From: an uncultured Microbacterium sp.
Lineage (GTDB): Bacteria; Actinomycetota; Actinomycetes; Actinomycetales; Microbacteriaceae
DNA: 64,000 bases
Direction of reading: 5' to 3'
Assembly (NCBI RefSeq): GCF_937927635.1
Contig: NZ_CALBRW010000037.1
Span: forward strand, 1 to 64,000
Shown: one piece after another, positions 7,573-15,664 of the stretch
Layout of the letters: each line of letters starts with the position of its first letter
Position numbering within the stretch: position 1 is the stretch's first letter
Position numbers and translations under genes: made by a program
Notes under the pieces: generated by a model
Database searches by the model: none
What the model saw: the letters and a program-made list of their open reading frames with translations, nothing else
What the model was told of the DNA's origin: nothing

Positions 7573-9285
7573 ATGGACCTGATCATCATCGGACTGCTCG
7601 GCGGACTCATCACCGGCATCTCGCCGTGCATCCTGCCGGTGCTGCCGGTCATCTTCCTCACCGGCGGAACCCCGTCGGGCGGGGGAGACGGGGGCGACGT
7701 CCTCCCGGCGCGGAGAAGCCGGCCGTTCCTGGTGATCGCCGGACTGGTGCTGAGCTTCTCCCTCGTCACCCTGCTCGGCTCGCTGCTCCTGGGGCTGCTG
7801 CGACTGCCTCAGGACGTCATCCGGTGGGCCGGGATCGTCGTGCTCGTCGTGCTGGGTGTCGGGCTCATCGTGCCGAGGATCGAGCAGCTGCTGGAGAAGC
7901 CGTTCCAGTGGCTGCCGCGCAGGAACGTGGAGAACAGGGGAAGCGGCTTCGGCGTGGGTCTCGCCCTCGGCGCCGTCTTCGTGCCGTGCGCGGGTCCCGT
8001 GCTCGCGGCGATCATCGTGGCCGGCGCCACCGGGAGGATCGGGCTGGACACGGTTGTCCTGACGGTCTCCTTCGCCGTCGGAGTCGCTGTTCCGCTGCTG
8101 GCCTTCGCGCTGGCCGGCCGCAGCGTGGTCCAGCGGATCAGGGCCTTCCGCAACCGGGAGCGAGGGCTGCGGATCACGGCGGGAGTCGCGATGATCGCAC
8201 TCGCCATCGGGCTGGTCTTCAACGTGCCGCAGGCGCTGCAGCGTCTGCTGCCGGACTACACCGCAGGCGTCCAGCAGGATCTGGTGGACTCGCCGCAGGG
8301 CGGATCACTCGGCCTCGGCGGCCTCGTGACCGACGAGAACCGCGATCTCGAGCGCTGCACGAACAACGCGACGCAACTGCAGAACTGCGGGACGGCGCCG
8401 AAGATCCGCGGGATCCAGCAATGGCTGAACACGCCCGGTGGACAGCCGGTGGAGCTGGGCAGCCTCCACGGCAAGGTCGTCCTGATCGACTTCTGGGCGT
8501 ACTCCTGCATCAACTGCCAGCGCTCCATTCCCCATGTCGTGGCGTGGGACAAGGCCTACTCCGCCGCCGGATTGCAGGTGATCGGCGTGCATTCACCCGA
8601 GTACGCGTTCGAGAAGGACCCGGCGAATGTCCAGGCGGGCGCCCGTGACTTCGGGATCGAGTACCCGGTCGCGCTGGACAACTCCCTCGCGACGTGGACG
8701 GCCTACCGCAATCGGTACTGGCCCGCGCACTATCTCATCGATTCCGACGGCGTGGTGCGGCACATCTCCTTCGGCGAGGGCGATTATGCGACCACGGAGC
8801 GCCTCATCCGGGAGCTGCTGAAGGATGCTGACCCGGGGGTGGACCTGCCGAAACCCACGGAGGTCGCCGATCGGACTCCGAAGCTGGGATCGACCACGCA
8901 GGAGACGTTCCTCGGGGCCACCAAGGCGGAGAACTTCGGTGGTGCTGCACCGTATCGGGCCGGCATCCGGAGCTACTCGCTGCCGCTCAGCCAGCCCGAG
9001 GACAGCTTCGCGCTGGCAGGCTCCTGGAACGTGCAGACCCAGTACGCCACGCCCGGCGACGCACCTGCGCAGGTGCGCCTGCGGTACCACGCGTCCCAGG
9101 TGCGGATGGTTCTGGGCGGCGCCGGAACGGTGACCGTCAGAGACGGGACCGGAGCGACGAAGACCATCGAGGTCGGTGGCGCTCCTCGCTCGTACGCGCT
9201 GCGCACGGGATCCTCGGCGCACCGCGGCTCGATCACGGTGACCGTGCCCGTCGGGGTCGAGGCGTACTCGTTCACCTTCGGATGA
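7573..9285 (+). CDS. dipZ: DipZ: CcdA-thioredoxin fusion for extracytoplasmic disulfide handling
   Basis: The protein has 570 residues with three parts. Residues 1-235 are a CcdA-like membrane domain with the paired cysteines C19 (ISPCILP) and C139 (FVPCAGP) that move electrons across the membrane. Residues about 290-420 are a TlpA/thioredoxin domain with C312-I-N-C315. Residues about 430-570 are a beta-rich C-terminal domain as in mycobacterial DipZ. It delivers reducing power to exported proteins and, by analogy, helps fold the Cys-containing fasciclin lipoprotein encoded divergently. sigK follows 54 bp downstream and rskA overlaps sigK, so dipZ-sigK-rskA is probably one transcript. The C-terminal part lacks further cysteines. 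Confidence 0.92.
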   Translation: MDLIIIGLLGGLITGISPCILPVLPVIFLTGGTPSGGGDGGDVLPARRSRPFLVIAGLVLSFSLVTLLGSLLLGLLRLPQDVIRWAGIVVLVVLGVGLIVPRIEQLLEKPFQWLPRRNVENRGSGFGVGLALGAVFVPCAGPVLAAIIVAGATGRIGLDTVVLTVSFAVGVAVPLLAFALAGRSVVQRIRAFRNRERGLRITAGVAMIALAIGLVFNVPQALQRLLPDYTAGVQQDLVDSPQGGSLGLGGLVTDENRDLERCTNNATQLQNCGTAPKIRGIQQWLNTPGGQPVELGSLHGKVVLIDFWAYSCINCQRSIPHVVAWDKAYSAAGLQVIGVHSPEYAFEKDPANVQAGARDFGIEYPVALDNSLATWTAYRNRYWPAHYLIDSDGVVRHISFGEGDYATTERLIRELLKDADPGVDLPKPTEVADRTPKLGSTTQETFLGATKAENFGGAAPYRAGIRSYSLPLSQPEDSFALAGSWNVQTQYATPGDAPAQVRLRYHASQVRMVLGGAGTVTVRDGTGATKTIEVGGAPRSYALRTGSSAHRGSITVTVPVGVEAYSFTFG

Positions 9286-9339
9286 CCGATCGGACGAGGG
9301 CCGAAGCGTTGCCTGCACGCAGAAGAACGGAGGTGAGGC

Positions 9340-9939
9340 ATGCTGGTAGCAATGGTGATCGACGACAGAGAGCATACGGAGCGGGACGAGGGAGATGATC
9401 CCGCATCCGGCCTCCTCGAACGCGTCGCCGATGGCGACCAGGCGGCGTTCGCAGAACTCTACGACATGCTCTCCTCGAGGGTGTTCGGACTCATCCTGCG
9501 CGTGCTGGTCGACCGCTCCCAGAGCGAAGAGGTGCTGCAGGAGGTGTTCCTGGAGATCTGGCAGTCCGCATCGCGGTTCACCGCGAGCCGGGGACGCGGG
9601 CGCACCTGGATCCTCACGATCGCTCACCGGCGCGCCGTCGATCGGGTGCGGTCGGCGCAGGCGGGCGCGGACCGCGATGTGCGGGTGGGGAGGCGTGACA
9701 TGGATGTCATGCACGACAGCGTCTCCGAGCAGGTCGAGCTCTCCATAGACGGGGAACGGGTGGTGCGCGCTCTGTCGGCCCTTCCTGACCCGCAGCGCGA
9801 GACGCTCGTGCTGTCGTACTACGGCGGATACTCGCAGAGCGAGATCGCGACGATCACGGGCGCGCCGCTGGGGACGGTGAAGACCCGGATGAGAGACGGA
9901 CTGACGCGCCTGCGGGCGCTCTGGGGGGTGAACGCATGA
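9340..9939 (+). CDS. sigK: ECF sigma factor SigK
   Basis: The protein has 199 residues. Sigma region 2 is at about 30-95 (FAELYDMLSSRVFGLIL, then TWILTIAHRRAVDRVRS) and region 4 at about 145-195 with the helix-turn-helix YSQSEIATITGAPLGTVKTR. GGAGG lies 6 nt before the ATG at 9340. The ATGA overlap with the following anti-sigma gene, the RskA-type partner and the dipZ/fasciclin neighbourhood together identify it as SigK and not another ECF factor. It should recognise the paired CCATCC/CCGAA-type boxes at 7491-7550, making the locus auto-regulated. Confidence 0.88.
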   Translation: MLVAMVIDDREHTERDEGDDPASGLLERVADGDQAAFAELYDMLSSRVFGLILRVLVDRSQSEEVLQEVFLEIWQSASRFTASRGRGRTWILTIAHRRAVDRVRSAQAGADRDVRVGRRDMDVMHDSVSEQVELSIDGERVVRALSALPDPQRETLVLSYYGGYSQSEIATITGAPLGTVKTRMRDGLTRLRALWGVNA

Positions 9940-10676
9940 ACGAGGCGGAGTTCGCGGAGCTCGCGGCCGGGCACAGTCTGGGCGCGCTCTCTCGCAGCGA
10001 TGAGCAGAGATATGACGCTGCGCTCGCCGCCCACCCGGAGTGGGCCGACAGCGCACGGGATGACGAGGCCACGGCTGCACTGCTGTCCGAGGGGGTGGCG
10101 GAGGTGGCGCCGCCGGCAGGCATCCGCGGAGAGCTTCTCGCGCAGATCGCTCACATGCCGCAGGGGCAGCCGTTCGCATCGCCCGTGCTACCGGCATCTG
10201 CGCGCGGTGCCGCAGACCGGCATCCGCGACGCCTGCTGTTCACGCTGGCCGCATGCCTGATTCTCGTGGCGGGCTTGGGGATCGCCGCGTCGATGGTGAT
10301 CCCGCAGCTGCTGCGCCCGGCCGCGGTGGTCGCACTGGAGAACATCGAGAGCGCTCCGGATGCGGCTCAGCGCACGGTGGACGTGCCGTCTGGCGGCACA
10401 GCCACCGCGCACTGGTCGGCCGCGTCGGGCGAGGCGGTGCTGGTGGTCAAGGGACTTCAGCGCCTGGACGAGGCGAAGACGTACGAACTCTGGTTCGTGC
10501 GCGGTGAGACCCCCGTCTCAGCCGGTGTGTTCTCCGCGGCGGACGGGACGACCACCGCGGAGCTGAAGGGCCGCATGCATGCGGGCGACGCGATCGCGGT
10601 CACCGTGGAGCAGGCGGGTGGATCCGTGACGGGTGCTCCGACGAGTGAACCCATCCTGGTCATCCCGACGGCATGA
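9936..10676 (+). CDS. rskA: anti-sigma-K factor RskA
   Basis: The protein has 246 residues. The N-terminal cytoplasmic sigma-binding part (about 1-85, MNEAEFAELAAGHSLGALS) is followed by one transmembrane helix (about 92-116, LFTLAACLILVAGLGIAA) and an extracytoplasmic RskA domain (about 120-246, with LQRLDEAKTYELWFV). RskA holds SigK inactive until regulated intramembrane proteolysis releases it. Start and sigK stop overlap in ATGA. The C-terminal sensor domain is exported and close to DipZ and the fasciclin protein, so a redox or envelope signal is plausible. Confidence 0.9.
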   Translation: MNEAEFAELAAGHSLGALSRSDEQRYDAALAAHPEWADSARDDEATAALLSEGVAEVAPPAGIRGELLAQIAHMPQGQPFASPVLPASARGAADRHPRRLLFTLAACLILVAGLGIAASMVIPQLLRPAAVVALENIESAPDAAQRTVDVPSGGTATAHWSAASGEAVLVVKGLQRLDEAKTYELWFVRGETPVSAGVFSAADGTTTAELKGRMHAGDAIAVTVEQAGGSVTGAPTSEPILVIPTA

Positions 10677-10695
10677 GATCCAGCCCACCACCTGT

Positions 10696-10710
10696 TAACA
10701 TGACGTCATG
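10696..10710 (+). promoter_or_regulatory. leaderless -10 box and 12-bp palindrome over the regulator start
   Basis: TAACAT (10696-10701) lies 6 nt before the ATG at 10708. The perfect palindrome CATGACGTCATG (10699-10710) covers the -10 end, the presumed transcription start and the start codon. Binding there by the encoded winged-helix protein would block its own transcription. Confidence 0.4.
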
Positions 10711-11064
10711 CCGGCGTGGACATTCCTGACCAATCACGCGCACGTGTTCCTGTGCGTCGTGAAGGACCCGGAAGCCCGGCTGCGCGACATCGCCGACATC
10801 GTCGGCATCACCGAGCGCGCGACGCAGCGCATCATGACCGATCTGGTCGAGACCGGCTACATCGAGCGCGACAAGGCCGGGCGCCGCAACGTGTACCGCG
10901 TGCCGCCGGGGCTGCCGATGCGGCATCCGATGGATCGTCATGCCGACCTGGATCAGCTGGTCTCGGTGCTCACCGGATTCGCGCCGGGGGAGCATCCGGC
11001 TGCAGCGGAGGAGGGCCGGGGATCTCCAGAGATTCCGCCTCCTGAAACCCCTGCCGCAGGCTGA
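10708..11064 (+). CDS. winged-helix (MarR/ArsR-like) DNA-binding protein
   Basis: The protein has 118 residues. A winged helix spans about 8-75 (RLRDIADIVGITERATQRIMTDLVETGYIE with the wing KAGRRNVYRV), followed by a short linker and an acidic-to-Pro-rich tail. No ligand domain is present. There is no Shine-Dalgarno sequence; the start is set by the -10 box 6 nt upstream. It follows rskA by 31 bp but has its own promoter, so it need not belong to the SigK unit. Target unknown; autoregulation through CATGACGTCATG is possible. Confidence 0.75.
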   Translation: MPAWTFLTNHAHVFLCVVKDPEARLRDIADIVGITERATQRIMTDLVETGYIERDKAGRRNVYRVPPGLPMRHPMDRHADLDQLVSVLTGFAPGEHPAAAEEGRGSPEIPPPETPAAG

Positions 11065-11079
11065 TCCGGGCCGCCCGGG

Positions 11080-11421
11080 TCACACGACCTGGCGGACCTC
11101 CTGCGGCCAGCCGCACGCCTCGGCGATCGCCCGGGCCCAGAACTTCGCCTTCTCGTCGTCCTCGACGTCGACGATCGTGAAGCCGCCGATGTACTGCTCG
11201 CCGGGTGCGTGCTGCCCCGACTCGATCTCGGATCCGTCGTCGGTCACGCTCACGCGGAAGGCGCGAGACATGTCCTCGTCCACCCCGCCGGCGAACACGT
11301 ACTCGCCGGCGGACCTGATCTCGTCGACCACGGACCTGGCCAGCGGTCCACGGGCGGCGAACCACTCCTCGGGGTGCTCGCCGACCCACTGCTGATTGAA
11401 ATAGATGATGTACTGCGTCAT
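11080..11421 (-). CDS. YCII-related domain protein
   Basis: The protein has 113 residues and matches the YciI-like dimeric alpha-beta barrel family (MTQYIIYFNQQW at the start, GGFTIVDVEDDEKAKFWARAIAEA at about 80-103). Actinobacterial members are often linked to ECF sigma factors as PhnB/YCII type proteins, but no function can be assigned here. The ATG at 11421 follows GGAGAGACC. Its start overlaps the stop of the upstream gene (11418-11421), so the two are co-translated. Confidence 0.75.
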   Translation of the reverse strand: MTQYIIYFNQQWVGEHPEEWFAARGPLARSVVDEIRSAGEYVFAGGVDEDMSRAFRVSVTDDGSEIESGQHAPGEQYIGGFTIVDVEDDEKAKFWARAIAEACGWPQEVRQVV

Positions 11422-11741
11422 GGTCTCTCCTCCTCGGCGCGGGCCGTGCGCTGTCGCTCCCACGCCATCGTGATCGCCTCTCGGATGGCATCAGCATCGC
11501 CGTCCAGGGTCGCCTGCACCTTCTCGTGCGCCTCCCACTTCGGCGGGACGCCGAAGGTCTCCGGATGCCGGGCCAGCAGCTGCTCGCGCTGCGCGGAGTC
11601 CACGCGCACGAGGATCGTGCCCGGCGCATCGGGCCGCACGACCAGCAGTCCGTCCACGTACCAGCCGGTGCGTCCGTCGGCGCGACGTCTGCGGCATCCG
11701 TCCAGCCCCGCGACGAACGCGTCCACCTCTTCGACGTCCAT
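11418..11741 (-). CDS. MmcQ/YjbR-like small protein
   Basis: The protein has 107 residues from the ATG at 11741. The pattern VDAFVAGLDGCR..GWYVDGLLVVRPD..VRVDSAQREQLLARHP is that of the YjbR/MmcQ-type double-wing fold, for which a DNA-binding role has been proposed from structure. A GTG two codons upstream is possible, but TAGCCT (11748-11753) lies 6 nt before the ATG, which fits a leaderless transcript. It forms a two-gene unit with the YCII gene. Confidence 0.65.
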   Translation of the reverse strand: MDVEEVDAFVAGLDGCRRRRADGRTGWYVDGLLVVRPDAPGTILVRVDSAQREQLLARHPETFGVPPKWEAHEKVQATLDGDADAIREAITMAWERQRTARAEEERP

Positions 11742-11875
11742 CGGCACAGGCTAACCCCGCTCCTGCTCGCGCGGAACCCCGTGCTCTCCCGACTTGTCTG
11801 CCGGCGACCGGGTGAATACCGTTGTCTGGGCGGTGCCGAACTTCTGCGGCGGCCGCGAACGACCAGGAGGCGACC

Positions 11876-12415
11876 GTGGCGCAGACCAGCATCTTCGAGG
11901 CGGACGGCCGCACCGTCGAGTACGTCGACGAGGGGGAGGGGCCCGTTCCCCTCGTGCTCATCCACGGCATCGGCCGCACCGGTGAGGCGCTGGGCGTGAT
12001 CGCGCACTACCTGGCCTCGGAGGCGGGCTTCCACGTCGTCCAGATCGGCGCCGACGTCGTCGACGACGTGATCGCCGTGATGGACCACCTCGGCATCGAG
12101 GATGCCTGGATCGGCGGCCACGGCTCCGGCGGCACGCTCGCACGCCGTGTCGTCGCAGAGCACCACGAGCGCTCCAACGGACTGCTGCTGCTCGGCGTCG
12201 AAGATGAGGACATCGCCCTCGCCCCGGCACTGCCGGTGCTGATCGTGCAGGCCACCGACGATGTCGTGACCCCGCCCGTCAATGGCGAGAGGCTGCAGGC
12301 CACCGCTCCCGAGCGCGCCAGCATCAAGACGGTGGACGGCGCCGACCACCACTTCCCGGTGACGCATCCGATCGAGACCGCCGTCATCATCGAGGAGTAC
12401 CTGGACTGGGACTGA
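11876..12415 (+). CDS. alpha/beta-hydrolase-fold protein with altered nucleophile elbow
   Basis: The protein has 179 residues, short for the fold. LIHGIGRTGEA (about 24-34) is the usual oxyanion HG motif, and late Asp (VQATDDVVTPP) and His (DGADHHFP) positions are recognisable. The nucleophile elbow, normally G-H-S-x-G-G, reads G-H-G-S-G-G, so the catalytic Ser position holds Gly and the serine has moved by one residue. It may be inactive as a hydrolase or use another mechanism. GTG at 11876 is chosen because AGGAGG is 5 nt upstream. A YchJ-like gene follows after 4 bp. Confidence 0.75.
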   Translation: MAQTSIFEADGRTVEYVDEGEGPVPLVLIHGIGRTGEALGVIAHYLASEAGFHVVQIGADVVDDVIAVMDHLGIEDAWIGGHGSGGTLARRVVAEHHERSNGLLLLGVEDEDIALAPALPVLIVQATDDVVTPPVNGERLQATAPERASIKTVDGADHHFPVTHPIETAVIIEEYLDWD

Positions 12416-12419
12416 GCCG

Positions 12420-12779
12420 GTGACCCCGCAGGACGAGCCCACCACGGCCGAGGCGCTGATGCGGTCGCGGTTCGCGGCCTTCAAGCGCGCGGATGCCGCG
12501 TGGCTGCTGCGCACCTGGCATCCGTCCACCCGGCCCGCCGAACTGGACCTGACCGACAATCCGCACTGGCGCGGCCTCCAGATCATCGACGCGGTCGACG
12601 CAGGAGCGGACGCCGCCACCGGCGTCGTCGAGTTCCGCGCCACCTATCTGCAGGGCGACGGCTCGCTCGGCATCCTGCACGAGCGCTCGCGATTCGTGCG
12701 CGAGGGCGGCCGCTGGTTCTACGTCGACGGCGACCTGTTCGACGCGCAGCCCGGGAGCGCGATCCGTCGCAGGCGATAA
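12420..12779 (+). CDS. YchJ-like (UPF0225) protein
   Basis: The protein has 119 residues with the YchJ middle domain of NTF2-like fold: AEALMRSRFAAFKRADAAWLLRTWHPSTRP, then VEFRATYL and LHERSRFVREGGRWFYVDGD. The zinc-binding SEC-C ends seen in many YchJ proteins are absent, as is common in actinobacteria. The GTG start at 12420 is 4 bp past the previous stop and is probably served by translational coupling. Function unknown. Confidence 0.75.
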   Translation: MTPQDEPTTAEALMRSRFAAFKRADAAWLLRTWHPSTRPAELDLTDNPHWRGLQIIDAVDAGADAATGVVEFRATYLQGDGSLGILHERSRFVREGGRWFYVDGDLFDAQPGSAIRRRR

Positions 12780-12823
12780 TGGATCGGGCGGCAGACGTCG
12801 CCGAAACCGACGAGAAGCGGATC

Positions 12824-13912
12824 ATGAGCGAGACAGCGGCGACGGAGACGGAGTCTCCTGCTTCTCCGATCCGGTTCGAGGTCGGGCGACTCGCACCCGG
12901 CTACTTCGCCGCCGTGATGGGTACGGGCATCGTCTCGATCGGCCTGCACGACGCCGGGCTCCTCGTGCCGTCCGCGGTGCTGATGTGGATCACGGCCGCG
13001 CTGTTCGTCGGGCTGTGGGTGCTGTACATCTGGCGTGCCATCGCATTCTGGGATCGCGTGGTCGCCGACCTGCGCGACCCCGAGAAGGCGTTCGCCTACT
13101 TCACCGTGGTGGCCGCGGCCGATGTGGTGGGCGTGCGCCTCTGCCAGGAGGGCTGGATGCCGGTCGCCGCATCGCTGTTCCTGTTCGCCGCGCTGATCTG
13201 GTTCGTGTTCGGCTACGTGCTGCCGTGGCAGGTGATGATGACGCGCGACGGCAAGGTGATCCTCGCCAGCGCCAACGGCACGTGGTTCGTGTGGGCCGTC
13301 GCCAGCCAGTCGCTGGCGGTCGGCATGGGGCAGCTCCGGCCGCAGGCCGACTCCGAGCTCGCGCAGTGGATCGGCCTGCTGGCGGTGCTGGCCTGGTCGG
13401 TCGGCGTGATCCTGTATGCGGCGATGGCCGTCATGGTGCTGCTGCGCGTGGTGCAGTACGGGGTGACCCCGCAGCAGTTCGAGCCGCCCTACTGGGTGGC
13501 CATGGGCGCACTGGCGATCGCCGTGGTCGCCGGCGCCGGCATCGTGCAGATGGATCGCACGCCGCTGGTCGACGCGGTGCGACCGCTGATCGCCGCGACC
13601 GTCGTCATCTTCTGGGTGTTCTGCCTGTGGTTGATCCCACTGCTGGTCGGCGCGGGCATCTGGCGCCATGTGCTGCACCGGGTGCCGCTGCGCTACGTTC
13701 CTGCGCTGTGGTCGATGGTGTTCCCGGTCGGCATGATCGCTGTGGCATCCATCTCGCTCGGCAAGGCGGATGCCCTGCCCGCGGCCGGTGCGGTCGGGGA
13801 CGTGGCTCTCATCGTCGCCGTGATCGTCTGGGCGGCTGTGTTCGCCGGCCTGGTGCACCATCTGGTGAACGTGCTGTGGGCGTCGACGCGCGCACGGCGC
13901 GTCGGCGCGTAG
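12824..13912 (+). CDS. TDT-family transporter (tellurite resistance/C4-dicarboxylate/sulfite type)
   Basis: The protein has 362 residues and about ten membrane segments. The N-terminal signature VGRLAPGYFAAVMGTGIVSIGLH is that of the tellurite-resistance/dicarboxylate transporter family, which includes sulfite exporters, malate permeases and the plant SLAC1 channel. The substrate cannot be told from the sequence. ATG at 12824 begins the conserved part; a start 45 bp upstream (12779) is possible but abuts a GATAAT -10-like box (12775-12780). Its stop is 4 bp from the convergent acyltransferase gene. Confidence 0.8.
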   Translation: MSETAATETESPASPIRFEVGRLAPGYFAAVMGTGIVSIGLHDAGLLVPSAVLMWITAALFVGLWVLYIWRAIAFWDRVVADLRDPEKAFAYFTVVAAADVVGVRLCQEGWMPVAASLFLFAALIWFVFGYVLPWQVMMTRDGKVILASANGTWFVWAVASQSLAVGMGQLRPQADSELAQWIGLLAVLAWSVGVILYAAMAVMVLLRVVQYGVTPQQFEPPYWVAMGALAIAVVAGAGIVQMDRTPLVDAVRPLIAATVVIFWVFCLWLIPLLVGAGIWRHVLHRVPLRYVPALWSMVFPVGMIAVASISLGKADALPAAGAVGDVALIVAVIVWAAVFAGLVHHLVNVLWASTRARRVGA

Positions 13913-13916
13913 CGCG

Positions 13917-14492
13917 TCAGGCGGCCGAGAGCTCCTCGCGCAGACGGGGTTCGACGCGGTGGTCGGGCCGTAGACCCGCCTTGTCGGCGTAGAACGCGCG
14001 GATGCGGTCCATGTCGGCGGCGACATCTCCGGTCAGCTCGATGGTCGGGCCGAGTCCCGTCGTCATCGTCGTGCGGTCGACGTAGCCCAGCGTCACCGGC
14101 ATCCCGGTCTCGCGGGCGATGCGGTAGAAGCCGGACTTCCAGTGCGAGTGGCCCTTGCGCGTGCCGTCGGGGGTGATCACCAGCCCGAACACGTCGCCGG
14201 CGCGAACCTGCTCGACCACGTCGCCGACCACCCGGCCGGGATCGTTCCGGTCCACGGCGATGCCGCCCAGCGCTCGCATGATGGGTCCTCGCCAGCCGGT
14301 GAACAGGGTGTTCTTGCCCATCCACCGCACGTCGATGCCGAGCCTCCAGGCGATGGCCAGCATCAGCACGAAGTCCCAGTTCGAGGTGTGCGGGGCGCCG
14401 ATGAGCACGGTCGGGCGGGTGGGTGCGGGTTCGGTCGTGAGCGTCCACCGGCTGAACGCCCAGAACACCCGAGCGATCAGGCGACGGATCAT
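13917..14492 (-). CDS. PlsC-like 1-acylglycerol-3-phosphate acyltransferase family protein
   Basis: The protein has 191 residues. The acyltransferase H-x4-D motif is present as APHTSNWD (about residues 34-41), followed by the KNTLFTGW block, the GGIAVDRND block and TPDGTRKGHSHWKSGF. This is the compact LPLAT form without extra domains. It would transfer an acyl chain to a lysophospholipid or related acceptor at the inner face of the membrane. The ATG at 14492 has GGAG just upstream. The acceptor is not determined. Confidence 0.8.
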   Translation of the reverse strand: MIRRLIARVFWAFSRWTLTTEPAPTRPTVLIGAPHTSNWDFVLMLAIAWRLGIDVRWMGKNTLFTGWRGPIMRALGGIAVDRNDPGRVVGDVVEQVRAGDVFGLVITPDGTRKGHSHWKSGFYRIARETGMPVTLGYVDRTTMTTGLGPTIELTGDVAADMDRIRAFYADKAGLRPDHRVEPRLREELSAA

Positions 14493-14531
14493 GTCTCCAC
14501 GGTAGGGGAGGGCGCATGCGCACCCGGGCAT

Positions 14532-14566
14532 ACGAAGAGCCGCCGTCGAGGACGGCGGCTCTTCGT
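14532..14566 (-). terminator. terminator after the HesB-like gene
   Basis: A perfect 16-bp inverted repeat (arms 14532-14547 and 14551-14566, ACGAAGAGCCGCCGTC and its complement) with a 3-nt loop lies 12 bp past the stop at 14578 and upstream of the acyltransferase. Confidence 0.75.
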
Positions 14567-14577
14567 GTGCGCGTGCG

Positions 14578-14868
14578 TCAGGCGGGCTGGGGGAGCAGCG
14601 TGAACGACACCGCCCCCTCCTCGTCGACCGTGGCATCGAGCACCTTGTCGTCCAGGGCCTCCGCGACGGCCTGCTCGAGGAACACGTGCAATTCCTCGTC
14701 GCCGATCACCTCGTCTCCGGGCTCCGGCACGGGCGCGACGGTGACAGAGAACCGCGGCTCGTCCGTCGTGCCCGACGAGTGGATGCGCAGGCCCGCATCC
14801 GGCGTGGTGCTCTGCTGGGCGACGATGGTCGCCGCGATCGTGTTGGCATTGTCGGTCAGGGTGAGCAT
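14578..14868 (-). CDS. HesB/IscA-fold protein lacking cluster-binding cysteines
   Basis: The protein has 96 residues and follows the HesB/IscA length and pattern (MLTLTDNANTIAATIVAQQ, GLRIHSSG, then FLEQAVAEALDDKVLDA). The three conserved cysteines of A-type Fe-S carriers are missing; the protein has no Cys at all. It therefore cannot hold an Fe-S cluster in the usual way and may be a stress-linked relative. The 5' leader contains a strong hairpin at 14888-14917. Neighbours give no clue. Confidence 0.65.
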   Translation of the reverse strand: MLTLTDNANTIAATIVAQQSTTPDAGLRIHSSGTTDEPRFSVTVAPVPEPGDEVIGDEELHVFLEQAVAEALDDKVLDATVDEEGAVSFTLLPQPA

Positions 14869-14887
14869 TCGGCTCTCCTTCCGGTTG

Positions 14888-14917
14888 CGGACACCGCACC
14901 GTCCGGGGCGGTGTCCG
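14888..14917. other. 10-bp-arm hairpin in the HesB-like gene leader
   Basis: CGGACACCGC and GCGGTGTCCG pair perfectly across a 10-nt loop, 20 bp upstream of the HesB-like start and 97 bp upstream of the divergent DUF1345 gene. It may be a 5'-UTR structure or an operator. Confidence 0.4.
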
Positions 14918-15013
14918 AGCCACGTTTCCCCACTCGGGCAGAGCCTTCAACCCGCATCCTCGGACTCTGAGCGCATTCACACCTGGCTCGTTCGCAGCGC
15001 GTAGCATTCGCTC

Positions 15014-15658
15014 ATGGATGATCGCGCTGCCCGACTGTCCGCGCGCCTGCGCCTGGTCGTCTCTGCGGCGATCGGCATCCTCGCCGGCGTGGCGATGGGG
15101 GCGGTTCTCGGTCCTGCCGCCGGCGTCGTCGGCGGCTGGGGCACCCTCGGTGTCATCAACACCGTCTGGGTGCTCGTGACCGTCTGGCCCATGGATGCCG
15201 CGGCGACCAGAGCGCACGCGACAGCCGAGGATCCGGGCCGCCGGACGGCCCGCACCATCGCCATCATCGGCAGTCTGATCAGCCTCGTCGCGGTCGGCCT
15301 GGTCGTGCTGCAGGCCCGGCATGCCGGGAGCGTCGAGGGATACCTGCTGGCGGGCATCGCGGTGCTCGGCGTCGCGGCGTCCTGGGGCCTGATCCAGGTC
15401 GACTACATGCTGCGCTACGCCCGGATCTACTACGCCGACGAGGTCGGCGGGATCATCTTCAATCAGCAGGACGACCCGGAGTACACCGACTTCGCGTACT
15501 TCTCGCTGGGACTCGGGATGACCTACCAGGTCGCCGACACCAACGTCACGGCCAACGCGGTGCGCCGCGTGGTGATCGCGCAGACCACGCTGGCGTACCT
15601 GTTCGGCGCGGTCATCGTCGCCACCGTGATCAACCTCGTGACCAGCCTCGGGAGCTGA
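15014..15658 (+). CDS. DUF1345 membrane protein
   Basis: The protein has 214 residues with about five membrane helices. The DUF1345 hallmark is the region YARIYYADEVGGIIF followed by DPEYTDFAYFSLGLGMTYQVADT (about 137-175). The family has no proven function. The -10 box TAGCAT (15002-15007) is 6 nt before the ATG, so the message is probably leaderless. It converges on the DUF6328 gene with only 6 bp between the stops. Confidence 0.8.
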   Translation: MDDRAARLSARLRLVVSAAIGILAGVAMGAVLGPAAGVVGGWGTLGVINTVWVLVTVWPMDAAATRAHATAEDPGRRTARTIAIIGSLISLVAVGLVVLQARHAGSVEGYLLAGIAVLGVAASWGLIQVDYMLRYARIYYADEVGGIIFNQQDDPEYTDFAYFSLGLGMTYQVADTNVTANAVRRVVIAQTTLAYLFGAVIVATVINLVTSLGS

Positions 15659-15664
15659 CGGTCG

